Below the pieces are notes generated by a model that saw nothing but the letters and a program-made list of their open reading frames with translations, was not told the origin of the DNA and did no database searches. Shown here piece after piece: positions 1-8,860 of a DNA stretch of 46,783 nt; position 1 is the first letter of the stretch, and every line of letters starts with the position of its first letter. The position numbers were made by a program, and so were the translations under genes. The stretch comes from SAR116 cluster bacterium MED-G06 (GTDB lineage: Bacteria; Pseudomonadota; Alphaproteobacteria; Puniceispirillales; Puniceispirillaceae), in contig NTKV01000003.1 in NCBI GenBank assembly GCA_002457745.1, forward strand, positions 1 through 46,783, written 5' to 3'.

Positions 1-338
1 AGCTCGGCATAGGTGATGTGCCGCGAATCCGCGGGGTCGTCACCTTCCCAGATGATGGCTGTCTGGTTGCCGCGCGTCGCCAGATGCCGGTCAAGGCAGT
101 TGGCGGCGGCGTTCAATGTGCCATCGGCATACCAGCTGATGTGAAGATCACTGGCGTCATAGGAGACATCACTGATCTGGCTGTAGGGGGTCATCCAGTC
201 GATACGCTTGCCATGCTCGGCCCAGAAGGCATCGGGATCGGCGATTGACGCTTCATACATCGCCTCATAGCCGGCCTTGTCGATCAGTGCGGCAGCGACG
301 GTGCTGTCGCTTGGGGCAAACAGTCTGTCCTGGGTCAT
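1..338 (-). CDS. acs: Acetyl-CoA synthetase, N-terminal part
   Basis: This is the first ~112 codons of an acetate-CoA ligase; the gene runs off the left edge. The product activates acetate to acetyl-CoA through acetyl-AMP in the cytoplasm. Seen: the start region reads MTQDRLFAP, followed by an Acs N-terminal domain pattern (Y..MY..S..DPDAFWAEHGKRIDW, then DLHISWYADGTLNAAANCLDRH, then a TAIIWEGDD stretch), which is the conserved entry to the AMP-forming fold. A strong ribosome binding site (GGGAGG) lies upstream of the ATG at 338. recX lies upstream on the same strand with a 122-bp gap. The catalytic part is outside the window, so activity cannot be judged. Propionyl-CoA synthetase is a less likely alternative. 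Confidence 0.9.
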   Translation of the reverse strand, partial: MTQDRLFAPSDSTVAAALIDKAGYEAMYEASIADPDAFWAEHGKRIDWMTPYSQISDVSYDASDLHISWYADGTLNAAANCLDRHLATRGNQTAIIWEGDDPADSRHITYAE

Positions 339-460
339 AAAATTCCTCCCACCCGGAACGCCGCTCTACCGCACCTGCGATCGGCGCTGGCAGCGGCGGT
401 TGAAAACCGTCGGCAGTCTAGAACGATCCAAGGGCGCATCGCAAGATGATCACCCGGAGA

Positions 461-1060
461 TCACTGCATTTCGTCACGCAGGGATTCGGCCAGCGCGTCG
501 GCGGCGTTCGCATTCTCACACCCCATCACCTGGCGCGCGATATCGAAGGAGAACCCGGCTCTTGCCAATGACGCCAGATGGCGCTGGTGCGTGCTGTCAT
601 CTGGCTTTACCCGCGCATAGGGACCGATGCGCCGTCGCGCCGCGTGGCGAAGCGCGGCTGCCAGCTCGCCATCGGCAAGGGTCTCGTCGGCGGCGACAAG
701 CGCGGCATCGACCAGCGTGTCATCAATCTGGTGTTCGGCCAGGCTGCGCCTGATCGCCAGCGCCGAGCGCCCGCCACGTCTTTTGGATCGCGCGCGGGTC
801 ATGGCAAAGGCGGCATCATCGACATAGCCAAGGCGCACGCAGTCGGCGATCACGGCATCAATCGCGCGGCTGATCTCGGCTGGCTCGAAATGCTCAAGCT
901 TGCGGCGTGCGAAACGCTGAAGCACCTCGCGAAGGCGCTGCCGTGAAGAGGTATAGCGGCCAAGATAGTGAACGGCCTTGTTCATCAGCCGCTGTTCGGC
1001 GCGCGGCCTGTCGGCGGCAATGTCGCCAGCTTTGCTGTCGGTGATCTGGTCTGTGGTCAT
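461..1060 (-). CDS. recX: Regulatory protein RecX
   Basis: RecX-family modulator of RecA, a small helical-repeat protein that binds and limits RecA filaments. About 199 residues from the chosen ATG at 1060, within the family's usual 150-220. Seen: the typical start of the first repeat (A..YLGRYTSSRQRLREVLQR), a central region VIADCVRLGYVDDAAFA.TRARSKRRGGRSALAI with the conserved Y.DD..FA and R...G pattern, and a C-terminal repeat with R..H.ASLARAGFSFD. An in-frame ATG at 1135 would add 25 residues encoded by a 14-bp tandem repeat, so that start is unlikely. recA is not adjacent. The family call rests on pattern recognition. Confidence 0.85.
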   Translation of the reverse strand: MTTDQITDSKAGDIAADRPRAEQRLMNKAVHYLGRYTSSRQRLREVLQRFARRKLEHFEPAEISRAIDAVIADCVRLGYVDDAAFAMTRARSKRRGGRSALAIRRSLAEHQIDDTLVDAALVAADETLADGELAAALRHAARRRIGPYARVKPDDSTHQRHLASLARAGFSFDIARQVMGCENANAADALAESLRDEMQ

Positions 1061-1116
1061 GCCCCTGCGATAATGCCCCTGTAATGACGCTCCTGTAATG
1101 ACGCCCCTGTAATAAT
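1061..1116. repeat. 14-bp tandem repeat, 4 units
   Basis: Four contiguous 14-bp units (1061-1074, 1075-1088, 1089-1102, 1103-1116) of the form GCCCCTGTAATGAC with 1-4 changes each, plus a degenerate start of a fifth. The array abuts the recX start codon. Read on the recX strand each unit carries AGGGGC or AGGAGC, so the array repeats a purine-rich, Shine-Dalgarno-like segment. No spacers, so it is not a CRISPR. Confidence 0.85.
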
Positions 1117-1215
1117 GCCCTTCTCCATGCACCAACCATAGCAGTCGTTCACGATGCTCACCACCGGGACTCCCTATGGCCTGCTGGCAGGTTGTTATTT
1201 GCCAGCGTGAGGCAT

Positions 1216-2109
1216 ATGTTCAGCGGCATGAACGATCAGATGTCCTCCCGAATTCCGTCTTCCGACGCAGCAGATCACGACGCCCCGAAGGACCGCATGG
1301 CCGCCGCCACCAGCGGTCTGGTTCGTCCGGTCCAGATCGGCCCGATCAACTGGATTGGCCTGTGGACGCTGTATCTGCGCGAGGTGCAACGCTTTGCCAA
1401 GGTCGGGATGCAGACAGTGATCGCGCCGGTGATCACCTCGATGCTGTTCCTGATGGTCTTCGCTGTTGCCGTTGGTGACCGCGCGCAACTGGCTGGCGAT
1501 GTCAGTTTCATCGCCTTTCTGGTGCCCGGGCTGGCAATGATGACGGTGTTGCAGAACGCCTTTGCGAACAGCTCCTCCTCGCTGGTGGTTGCCAAGGTGC
1601 AGGGCAATATCGTCGATCTTCTGATGCCGCCGATCGGTCCCGGCGAATTGCTGTTCGGACTTGCCGCCGGCGGGATGACCCGCGGCATCGCGGTCGGGGT
1701 TATCGCCGCGCTGGTGCTCGGGATATTTGGCGGGTTGCCGCTGCCTGCGGCGCCCTTGACGGCACTGGCCTTTCTGGTCCTCGGGTCACTGGCGATGGCG
1801 TTTGCCGGGGTGCTGGCCGGAGTCTGGTCCAACAAGTTTGACGAGGTGGCGGCCATCACCAACTTCATCATCCAGCCGCTCGCCTTCCTGTCCGGAACCT
1901 TCTATTCGGTCGAAAGGCTGCCGGCCCCCTTCGACAGCATCGCCACGATGAACCCGTTCTTCTATGCCATTGACGGCTTCCGCTACGGGCTTATCGGGAT
2001 GGCCGACCGCCCGATCGCAACCGGCCTGATCGGACTGTCTGTGATGAATGTTGTTCTTTGTTGGCTGTGCTACCGTGTGCTCAAATCGGGCTGGCGCTTG
2101 AAGAGCTGA
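1216..2109 (+). CDS. ABC-2 type transporter permease
   Basis: Inner-membrane permease of the ABC-2 superfamily (NodJ/YadH-like), about 297 residues. Seen: a hydrophilic N-terminal extension of ~45 residues, then the family entry W.LYLREVQRF, about six hydrophobic segments, and the hallmark C-terminal region with FLSGTFYSVERLP followed by NPFFYAIDGFRYG. It would work as a dimer with an ATPase subunit, but no ATPase gene is next to it, so the partner must be elsewhere. The start is uncertain: ATG at 1216 has GTGAGG just upstream, a TTG at 1192 is in frame, and ATG 1228 is also possible. The substrate is unknown; family members export polysaccharides, drugs or lipids. dcd follows after 10 bp and is probably co-transcribed. 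Confidence 0.85.
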   Translation: MFSGMNDQMSSRIPSSDAADHDAPKDRMAAATSGLVRPVQIGPINWIGLWTLYLREVQRFAKVGMQTVIAPVITSMLFLMVFAVAVGDRAQLAGDVSFIAFLVPGLAMMTVLQNAFANSSSSLVVAKVQGNIVDLLMPPIGPGELLFGLAAGGMTRGIAVGVIAALVLGIFGGLPLPAAPLTALAFLVLGSLAMAFAGVLAGVWSNKFDEVAAITNFIIQPLAFLSGTFYSVERLPAPFDSIATMNPFFYAIDGFRYGLIGMADRPIATGLIGLSVMNVVLCWLCYRVLKSGWRLKS

Positions 2110-2119
2110 GGGACGGACG

Positions 2120-3256
2120 ATGACAGCGGCTAACGGGGCAATGCAGAATGCCCGGATGATGAACGGGATTCTGCCGGTACAGGACATCCGCCGGATGATT
2201 GCGGATGGTGAGATTGCCGCAGCCACCGACATGACGACGGCTCAGATGCAGCCTGCCAGCATCGATCTGCGACTTGGAAGGCGCGCCTGGCGGGTGCAGT
2301 CCTCATTTCTTCCCGGGTCCGGCACCCGCGTCGAGGACAAGCTTGACAGGCTGGCCATGCACCAGCTTGACCTTGACGGTGGCGCGGTGCTGGAACGCGG
2401 ATGCGTCTATATTGTCGAGCTTCAGGAGTCTCTGTGCCTTCCTGGCGATGTGTCGGCGATGGCAAACCCGAAAAGCTCCACCGGCAGGCTGGATATCTTC
2501 ACCCGCCTGATCACGGACGAGGCCCTGGAATTCGAGGCGGTGGCCGCTGGCTATGAAGGCCCCCTGTTTGCCGAGATCTCGCCGCGCACCTTTTCGGTGC
2601 TGGTACGGCCGGGATCCTGTCTGTCACAGCTGCGCTTGCGGCGCGGCCCGGCGGTGATGTCGGATGACGCGATGATCCGGCTGCAGCGCGATGTCGGGCT
2701 TGTTCGCGGCGCCAGCGATGTCGACATTCGTGACGGTGTGGCACTCAGCGTCAATCTGACCCCGTCCGGCCCGGATGACATCATCGGCTGGCGGGCGCGC
2801 AAACATGCCGGGCTGGTCGATATCGACGCGCCGGCAAGCTGTCAGGTGAGCGATTTCTGGGAACGGCTGACGACATCGGATCTGGTTGCTGGCGGGCTGG
2901 TGCTGCACCCCGATGAATTCTACATTCTTGCCAGCCGTGAATTCGTGACGGTGCCGCGCGACCACGCCGCTGAAATGCGGGCCTATGACACTCGGGTTGG
3001 CGAATTTCGCGCGCATTACGCCGGGTTTTTCGATCCCGGATTCGGCATGGCAGAGCTTGGTGCCAGCACCACCCGCGCGGTGCTTGAGGTGCGCTCGCAT
3101 GATGTTCCCTTCCTGATCGAGGAAGGTCAGACCGTCTGCCGGCTTGTCTATGAACCAATGGCCGCTGTGCCCGAATCGCTGTATGGCGCAACCGGGTCGA
3201 GCTCGAACTACCAGTCGCAGGGGCTTCGTCTGGCGAAGCATTTCATTCAGGACTGA
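2120..3256 (+). CDS. dcd: 2'-deoxycytidine 5'-triphosphate deaminase, long form
   Basis: Cytoplasmic dCTP deaminase making dUTP for thymidylate synthesis. At 378 residues it is the long alphaproteobacterial form, roughly two Dcd-like folds in tandem, not the ~190-residue enterobacterial enzyme. Seen: Q.QPASIDLRLG near residue 40, the segment ANPKSSTGRLDIFTRLI near residue 120 (the SS.GR deaminase signature), YEGPLF.EI.PRTF.V.V, and a second-half match with AHYAGFFDPGFG and VLEVRSHDVPF...EGQ..C.L.YE, both typical of the Dcd/Dut fold. The ATG at 2120 follows GAGGGAC. It sits 10 bp after the permease gene. About 200 bp of non-coding DNA separates it from argD. Confidence 0.92.
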   Translation: MTAANGAMQNARMMNGILPVQDIRRMIADGEIAAATDMTTAQMQPASIDLRLGRRAWRVQSSFLPGSGTRVEDKLDRLAMHQLDLDGGAVLERGCVYIVELQESLCLPGDVSAMANPKSSTGRLDIFTRLITDEALEFEAVAAGYEGPLFAEISPRTFSVLVRPGSCLSQLRLRRGPAVMSDDAMIRLQRDVGLVRGASDVDIRDGVALSVNLTPSGPDDIIGWRARKHAGLVDIDAPASCQVSDFWERLTTSDLVAGGLVLHPDEFYILASREFVTVPRDHAAEMRAYDTRVGEFRAHYAGFFDPGFGMAELGASTTRAVLEVRSHDVPFLIEEGQTVCRLVYEPMAAVPESLYGATGSSSNYQSQGLRLAKHFIQD

Positions 3257-3312
3257 GACTGGCACTGGCCCGGACGGCATCCTGACGCGCCTGCTGCTGC
3301 TGACATCTCAGG

Positions 3313-3401
3313 TTGACAAGACCTGTGAAAATGCCGAATTTGGCGGTCTTCCGATGCTGTTAGCAAAACCACCGGCACCGCTGTCGACGGGCTGGTGGTT
3401 T
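3313..3401 (+). promoter_or_regulatory. Possible promoter and structured leader of argDF
   Basis: In the 199-bp gap before argD there is a TTGACA at 3313-3318, without a good -10 at the right spacing (GAATTT at best). An inverted repeat AAGACC/GGTCTT (3318-3323 and 3345-3350) follows. Then comes an 11-bp inverted repeat with one G:T pair (AAACCACCGGC at 3366-3376, GCTGGTGGTTT at 3391-3401). The second could be the dcd terminator (weak T run) or part of an argDF leader. Function is inferred only. Confidence 0.3.
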
Positions 3402-3455
3402 GATGTTTTCGGCACTGGAAACCGAAACCACAACCGACCGGACCAAGACCGAGAG

Positions 3456-4703
3456 ATGAGCGCCTCAAACCCGACAGATTCCCTGAAGGACGCGTCCCCG
3501 TCGCCGACCGCGGCGAGCGCGGTGATGAAAACCTATGGCCGCGCCGACCTTGCCTTTGTCGAGGGCGAGGGAAGCTGGCTGATCACCGAGGATGGCGAGC
3601 GCTATCTTGACTGTGCCAGCGGCATTGCCGTGAACACGCTTGGCCATTCGCACCCGGCGCTGGTGGCCGCGCTGCGGGATCAGGCCGGCAAGCTGTGGCA
3701 CACATCGAATCTGTATCGCATTCCCGGGCAGGAAACTGTTGCCGGCAAGCTGGCCGGGCTGACCGGCCTTGATCAGGTCTATTTCTGCAATTCAGGTGCC
3801 GAGGCGAATGAATCCGCGGTGAAGATCGCGCGGCGCGCGGCGCATGAACGTGGCGAGACCGACCGCATGACCATCCTGTGCGCCACCGGGTCTTTCCATG
3901 GTCGTACACTTGGCATGCTGGCGGCTACCGACAAGCCTGCCAACCGCACCGGCTTCGGCCCGATGCCTGATGGCTTCGAACATGTGCCCTTTGGCAACCT
4001 GAACGCGCTTCGCGACAGGCTTGGACCGCATGTGGCGGCGATCATGATCGAGCCTGTTCAGGGTGAGGGCGGCGCGCGAGATGCGCAGGACGAATATCTG
4101 CGCGGTGTGCGCGCGGCAGCTGACGAATTCGGCGCTCTGGTGATTGCTGACGAGGTGCAGTCCGGCATTGGCCGTACCGGCACGCTGTTCGCCTATCAGA
4201 CAGCCGGCATCCGGCCCGACATCATCGCTGTTGCCAAGGGACTTGGCGGCGGATTTCCCGTTGGCGCGGTGATTGCCAGTGCCGAGGTTGGCAATGCGAT
4301 GACGCCGGGAACGCATGGCTCGACATTCGCCGGCAACCCGTTGGCGATGGCAGTGGCCGAGGTGGTTCTGGACGAGCTTGCCGCGCCGGGGTTCCTTGCT
4401 GATGTGCGCCGCCGCGCCGATATCATGGTGGCAGCCCTTCGCAAGGTCGCGTCCCGCCACGCCGGCAAGGTCGTCGAGGTGCGGGGCCGCGGGTTCCTGT
4501 GCGGTGTCAGGCTTGCCGACGACGTGGCAGCCGGCGATGTCGTGGCGGCGCTTCGTGAGGTGAAGGTGCTGACAGCGCCCGCCGCCGAAAATACGGTGCG
4601 GTTTCTGCCGCCGCTGACCATCAGCGAAGAGGAAATCGGGCTTGCCGTATCGCGGTTTGACGATGTTCTCGCCAGATTCGGCGAAGCGGGAGATGACAGC
4701 TGA
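3456..4703 (+). CDS. argD: Acetylornithine aminotransferase
   Basis: PLP-dependent class III aminotransferase, 415 residues, converting N-acetylglutamate semialdehyde to N-acetylornithine in arginine synthesis; it may also serve in lysine synthesis (DapC). Seen: YLDCASGIAVNTLGHSHP near the N-terminus, YFCNSGAEANESAVKIAR (phosphate-binding region), GSFHGRTLG, IADEVQSGIGRTG, and the PLP-lysine K261 in AVAKGLGGGFPVGA. The start is placed at ATG 3456 because upstream in-frame sequence overlaps dcd and does not resemble the family. The stop overlaps the argF start (TGATG), so the two are translationally coupled. The same fold covers succinylornithine and GABA transaminases, but the argF neighbour supports argD. 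Confidence 0.94.
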   Translation: MSASNPTDSLKDASPSPTAASAVMKTYGRADLAFVEGEGSWLITEDGERYLDCASGIAVNTLGHSHPALVAALRDQAGKLWHTSNLYRIPGQETVAGKLAGLTGLDQVYFCNSGAEANESAVKIARRAAHERGETDRMTILCATGSFHGRTLGMLAATDKPANRTGFGPMPDGFEHVPFGNLNALRDRLGPHVAAIMIEPVQGEGGARDAQDEYLRGVRAAADEFGALVIADEVQSGIGRTGTLFAYQTAGIRPDIIAVAKGLGGGFPVGAVIASAEVGNAMTPGTHGSTFAGNPLAMAVAEVVLDELAAPGFLADVRRRADIMVAALRKVASRHAGKVVEVRGRGFLCGVRLADDVAAGDVVAALREVKVLTAPAAENTVRFLPPLTISEEEIGLAVSRFDDVLARFGEAGDDS

Positions 4704-5611
4704 TGAGACATTTCCTCGATCTGCGGGATTTTGACAGCGGCACGCTGCAGGCAATCCTTGACCATGCCGCCAGCATGAAAGCAGCGCTGAAAGCGGGTGC
4801 AGCCGGTGAACGCCCTCTTGAAGGCAAGTCGGTGGCGATGATTTTCGAGAAGCCCTCGACCCGCACCCGTGTGTCCTTTGAAGTCGGAATCACCCAGCTT
4901 GGCGGCAAACCGCTGATGCTCTCGGCGCAGGATCTGCAGATCGGGCGCGGCGAAAGCATCGAAGATACGGCGCGGGTGCTGTCACGCTATGTCGATGCCA
5001 TCACCATCCGCTGTTTTGCGCATGACACGCTGCTGACGCTTGCCGAGCACGCCACTGTGCCGGTTGTGAACGCGCTGACGGCACGCTCGCACCCCTGCCA
5101 GATCATGGCTGATCTGCAAACCATGATCGAGCGCCATGGCGCTCTTGATGGCCAGATCGTCACCTGGATTGGCGATGGCAACAATGTCGCCGCAAGCTGG
5201 ATCGAGGCGGCGGCCCGTTTCAACTTCCAGCTTCGCCTGGCCTGTCCCGAGGGCTATGCCCCGCCGGCCGAGCTCATGGCCTGGGCGCGGGCCGAGGGCG
5301 CCGACCTGGTGCTGTATGATTCTGCGCTTGAAGCTGCCAGAGGGAGCCAGACCCTGGTCACCGATGTCTGGATCTCGATGGGCGACGAGGAAGGCACGCG
5401 GCGTGAGGATTTCAAGCCGTTCCAGGTGAATGAGGAACTTCTTGCCGCCGCTGCCGGCGATGCTGTGGTGATGCATTGTCTTCCGGCCTGGCGCGGGATG
5501 GAGATCACCGAAGCGGTGATAGACGGACCGCAATCCGCGGTATTTGACGAGGCCGAGAACAGGCTGCATGCGCAAAAGGCCGTGCTGGCCTGGTGCGTCA
5601 GCGGCAATTAG
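4703..5611 (+). CDS. argF: Ornithine carbamoyltransferase, catabolic/anabolic type
   Basis: Transfers the carbamoyl group from carbamoyl phosphate to ornithine, giving citrulline (arginine pathway, cytoplasm). 302 residues, normal for the anabolic trimeric enzyme. Seen: carbamoyl-phosphate motif STRTR at 52-56, HPCQ at 130-133, the ornithine loop region around DVWISMG near 221, and the catalytic HCLP at 258-261. The start codon overlaps the argD stop by one base, so both come from one transcript. Anabolic use is inferred from the argD neighbour; nothing points to an arginine deiminase operon. Confidence 0.96.
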   Translation: MRHFLDLRDFDSGTLQAILDHAASMKAALKAGAAGERPLEGKSVAMIFEKPSTRTRVSFEVGITQLGGKPLMLSAQDLQIGRGESIEDTARVLSRYVDAITIRCFAHDTLLTLAEHATVPVVNALTARSHPCQIMADLQTMIERHGALDGQIVTWIGDGNNVAASWIEAAARFNFQLRLACPEGYAPPAELMAWARAEGADLVLYDSALEAARGSQTLVTDVWISMGDEEGTRREDFKPFQVNEELLAAAAGDAVVMHCLPAWRGMEITEAVIDGPQSAVFDEAENRLHAQKAVLAWCVSGN

Positions 5612-5643
5612 GGCGCCAGACGCCAGACAGATGAACCCCCCAA

Positions 5644-6603
5644 ATGCCTGTTGCGGAGTGTGATGTGGCCGTGATTGATCCTGCCAAGGCTGGTGCCCAG
5701 ATCCTGCCTTTCTATCTTGCTGGCGACGCTGGCGACAGCGCGGTGATTCGTGGCCGCTTTGCGTCGGTTGGTGGCCCGGTGACCAGCATTCTGGAGCGCC
5801 ATGGGTATCCCGATCAGGTGGCGGCCCTTCAGGCCGAGGCGCTTGCCATAGCCGCCTGCCTGTCGACATTCATGAAGTTTGACGGGGTCTTCACGCTTCA
5901 GGCGAAGGGCAACGGCTATGTGAAAACGCTTCTTGCCGACATGACCTCGGACGGGGCGCTTCGTGGGTATGCCGCCTTTGACGATGAAAGCGAACCGCAG
6001 CTTGGTGCCGACATGGTCGCCGGCATGTCGGCCAGTGTGCCGGCCCTGCTTGGCAGCGGCTATGTTGCCTTCACCGTTGATCAGGGCGGCGAGAACGGCC
6101 GCTATCAGGGCATCGTCGAACTCAGCGGCGAGACGCTTGGCGATGCGGCGATGGCCTGGTTTGCCAATTCCGAGCAGGTGGACAGCCATATTGTTGCCGC
6201 GGCCCGCAAGGGCGAGAGCGGCTGGACAGCCAGTGCGCTGATGGTGCAGCGGGTGGCCGCCGATGGTGGCAGTGCCCCTGCCGGCGACAAGGCGGCGCAG
6301 GATGATGCGTGGAACACCGCGGAAATGCTGCTTCGCTCGGTGACCCGCGAGGAGCTTGTCGACCCGGCGCTTGCCGCCGAGGACCTGGTGTTCCGCCTGT
6401 TCAACGCATTGCGCCCGCATGTGGCACCGGCACAGGCGGTGATGGATCAATGCAGGTGCAGCCCGGAAAAGGTCGATGCCGTCCTTGAACGCATGGCACC
6501 CGACGAGCTTGCCGGGCTTGTTGCTGATTCGGGCATGATCGAAGTCACCTGCGAGTTCTGCAAGACCATGCGCGCCATTGATCCCGGCCTCTCCCGGCAC
6601 TGA
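5644..6603 (+). CDS. hslO: Redox-regulated chaperone Hsp33
   Basis: Hsp33-type holdase, inactive when its four cysteines bind zinc and activated by oxidative unfolding. 319 residues. Seen: an early ILPFYLAGDAGDSAVIRGR segment matching the family N-terminus, GYVAFTVDQGGENGRYQGIVEL, and the C-terminal zinc switch C270-X-C272 with C303-X2-C306 (CRC...CEFC). Spacing from argF is 32 bp on the same strand, so co-transcription is possible. The start is uncertain: ATG 5644 has no clear ribosome binding site, while GTG 5665 has CGGAG close upstream and would still leave the domain complete. All four zinc ligands are present, so it should be functional. Confidence 0.95.
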   Translation: MPVAECDVAVIDPAKAGAQILPFYLAGDAGDSAVIRGRFASVGGPVTSILERHGYPDQVAALQAEALAIAACLSTFMKFDGVFTLQAKGNGYVKTLLADMTSDGALRGYAAFDDESEPQLGADMVAGMSASVPALLGSGYVAFTVDQGGENGRYQGIVELSGETLGDAAMAWFANSEQVDSHIVAAARKGESGWTASALMVQRVAADGGSAPAGDKAAQDDAWNTAEMLLRSVTREELVDPALAAEDLVFRLFNALRPHVAPAQAVMDQCRCSPEKVDAVLERMAPDELAGLVADSGMIEVTCEFCKTMRAIDPGLSRH

Positions 6604-6703
6604 TTCCGAAGCTGTGGTCTCCGGCGGCGTGCCGGCCGACCGCTGCCATATTGATGCCGCCTTCTGACAGTATGTGTGACCGGACAGATCTGGGGAGTTT
6701 CCG

Positions 6704-7285
6704 ATGCGCAAGACAGCCTTTCCGCTTCTTTTTCTGGCAGTGCTGGCAAGTGCCTGCACCGGCACCACGACGGCGCCGCCGCAGGTGACCGTGACCGAGG
6801 CCGATTTCCAGTCTCTGCCGCTGAATGCACGCCGCCTCGAGATCATCGAGAACTGGCAGATGCCGATCAAAGCACCCTATATCGGCCATCTGCAGCAACC
6901 CTATCCGACCAATGTGATTTCAACCTGGGCCTCGCGCGTGTTGACCCCGGCGGGTGGCAGCGGCGAGCTCATCCTCGACATTTCGCGGGCAGCCGTGACC
7001 AAGGAGAAGCTGCCGCAGGAGGTCGGGATCACCAATGCGCTGACCGACCAGCAGGACAGCCGCATCAGGGTGGAGTTCGAGGCGCAGCTGATGTGGCTTC
7101 AGCCTGTTGGCGGTGCGCAGGCCATGGTCAGGCTGTCATCCTCGCATTCGGTGACAATTCCGGAATCCTCAAGCGCGAATGACGTGCAGCGGGCGGTGAA
7201 TGACAGTCTGAAGATCGCGCTTGCCGGCCTTGACCGGCAGGCGCGTGCCGAGTTGGCCAAGCTGGACGGAATCATTCTTCCCTAG
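6704..7285 (+). CDS. Conserved lipoprotein of unknown function
   Basis: 193-residue probable lipoprotein. Seen: a short basic N-terminus, a hydrophobic stretch, and a lipobox ending ASAC with the lipidated Cys at residue 18, followed by a Thr/Pro-rich spacer. The mature part has no motif I recognise; it begins near residue 28 with TVTEADFQSLPLNARRLEI and ends in an amphipathic segment (NDSLKIALAGLDRQARAEL). The residues after Cys18 are TG, giving no inner-membrane Asp retention signal, so outer membrane placement is likely by inference. It is 100 bp downstream of hslO and convergent with trkH. Confidence 0.8.
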   Translation: MRKTAFPLLFLAVLASACTGTTTAPPQVTVTEADFQSLPLNARRLEIIENWQMPIKAPYIGHLQQPYPTNVISTWASRVLTPAGGSGELILDISRAAVTKEKLPQEVGITNALTDQQDSRIRVEFEAQLMWLQPVGGAQAMVRLSSSHSVTIPESSSANDVQRAVNDSLKIALAGLDRQARAELAKLDGIILP

Positions 7286-7312
7286 GCAGATAACGGGCTG
7301 ACGACTCCCGGT

Positions 7313-8773
7313 CTATCGCCGCCAGAACCCCGGGTTCAGCATCACCAGCACGGTGAACAGCTCGAGCCTGCCAAGAAGCATGCCAAAGGCCATGATCCAT
7401 TTGGCAAGATCGGGGATGGTGGCGAAATTACCCTCGGCGCCAATCATGTTGCCAAGACCCGGGCCGACATTGCTGATCGAGGTGGCGGCCCCTGAAAGCG
7501 CGGTGATGAAATCCAGCCCCAGCGCGCCAAGTGCGATCGCCAGCATCACAAAGCAGATGATGTAGAGATAGAAGAACCCCATCACCGAATCCATCACCTC
7601 GTTCGATACCGGCCGGCGATTGTAATAGGCAAGGATCACCGCATGCGGGCTCAGCAGGCGCCCGATCTGCACCCGCGCCGTGGTCGCCAGCACCTGAAGC
7701 CGGAACATCTTGATGCCGCAGGTTGTCGACCCGCTGCACCCGCCCACAAACATCGCGATCAGAAGCAGTGTCGAAGCAAAACCGCCCCAGGCTGAAAAAT
7801 TGGCGCTGCCATATCCGGTGCCGGTCATGATCGACACGGCGTTGAAGCTGGCCTCGCGGATTGCCCCCGTCACCGGCATGCCGTTGCTGCTGAGGTGCCA
7901 GATCAGGATCAGCACGACTGTGGACAGCAGCACAAGGAACCAGCGCACCTGCGGGTCCTTCAGCAACGGCCGCCAGCCGCCGCGGACCATCGCCAGATAA
8001 TGCGCGAAGGGAAGACTGCCGACGATCATGCCGCAAATCACAATCCACTCGATGGCCACCGAATCAAAGGCCGCGATCGAGGCGGTGCGCGTGGAATAGC
8101 CGCCTGTGGCAATGGTTGTCATGGCGTGGGCGATGGCGTCGAAATTGCTCATCCCCGCCACCGACAGCATGATTGCCCAGATGGCTGTGAGGCTGGCATA
8201 GACAATGCCGATCCCGCCGGCGAGCTGCGCCGCCCGCGGCACCACCTTGTCGGCGCTGTCGTAGGATTCGGTGCGGAAAAGCTGCATACCGCCAACCGAC
8301 AGCATCGGCAGAACCGCCATCGCCATCACGATGATGCCGACGCCGCCAAGCCATTGCAGCAGGGCCCGCCAGATCAGGATTCCGGGAGAGGCCATCTCGA
8401 TCTGTTCCAGCACCGTCGATCCGGTGGTGGTGATCCCCGACACCGATTCGAAGATGGCGTCGGTAAAGCTCAGCTGCAGTTCGCTGAACATGAAGGGAAG
8501 CGAGCCGAACAGCCCGATCAACATCCATGACCCGTTGGTCAGAAGGAAGGCTTGGCGAAGACCGAGATCAAACCCCTCGCGCTGCGATGTGGCAAGCCAT
8601 ACCGACACCCCGACAAAGGCTGTCAGGAGGGATGACAGGGCAAAGACCTGCCAATCCGGTGAGCCGAAATACAGATCGAAGCACATCGGGATCAGCATTG
8701 CCGCGGCAAGGATGGTTGTCAGCAGACCGAGGATGTTCAGGACCGGTGAGAGGGTCATGACTCGGGCACCCAT
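7313..8773 (-). CDS. trkH: TrkH family potassium uptake protein
   Basis: Membrane-spanning subunit of a Trk-type K+ uptake system (SKT superfamily), 486 residues. Seen: many hydrophobic segments with re-entrant P-loops, the first as ESVSGITTTGSTVLE (selectivity-filter glycine in TTTGST), a second around TTIATGGYSTR, a third with SIMTGTGYGSANF, and a fourth with GPGLGNMIG, the expected four-fold pattern. The KMFRLQVLATT region between the third and fourth loops is typical of TrkH. The start could be ATG 8773 or ATG 8758 (MTLSPVLN); neither has a strong ribosome binding site. The regulatory subunit TrkA is not in the window. It may be read together with folE upstream. Confidence 0.94.
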   Translation of the reverse strand: MGARVMTLSPVLNILGLLTTILAAAMLIPMCFDLYFGSPDWQVFALSSLLTAFVGVSVWLATSQREGFDLGLRQAFLLTNGSWMLIGLFGSLPFMFSELQLSFTDAIFESVSGITTTGSTVLEQIEMASPGILIWRALLQWLGGVGIIVMAMAVLPMLSVGGMQLFRTESYDSADKVVPRAAQLAGGIGIVYASLTAIWAIMLSVAGMSNFDAIAHAMTTIATGGYSTRTASIAAFDSVAIEWIVICGMIVGSLPFAHYLAMVRGGWRPLLKDPQVRWFLVLLSTVVLILIWHLSSNGMPVTGAIREASFNAVSIMTGTGYGSANFSAWGGFASTLLLIAMFVGGCSGSTTCGIKMFRLQVLATTARVQIGRLLSPHAVILAYYNRRPVSNEVMDSVMGFFYLYIICFVMLAIALGALGLDFITALSGAATSISNVGPGLGNMIGAEGNFATIPDLAKWIMAFGMLLGRLELFTVLVMLNPGFWRR

Positions 8774-8860
8774 TCTGGCAAGTTTCTTCAGGCTGGCTGT
8801 CGCGGATCATAGCCGATTGACCGGAAAGGTCACAGAAAAATCCGGCAACCGCGTTTTTGC

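Noticed and set aside
5608-6870. Minus-strand open frame of 420 codons opposite hslO
   Set aside because: hslO is certain by its zinc cysteines; the opposite frame has no family features.
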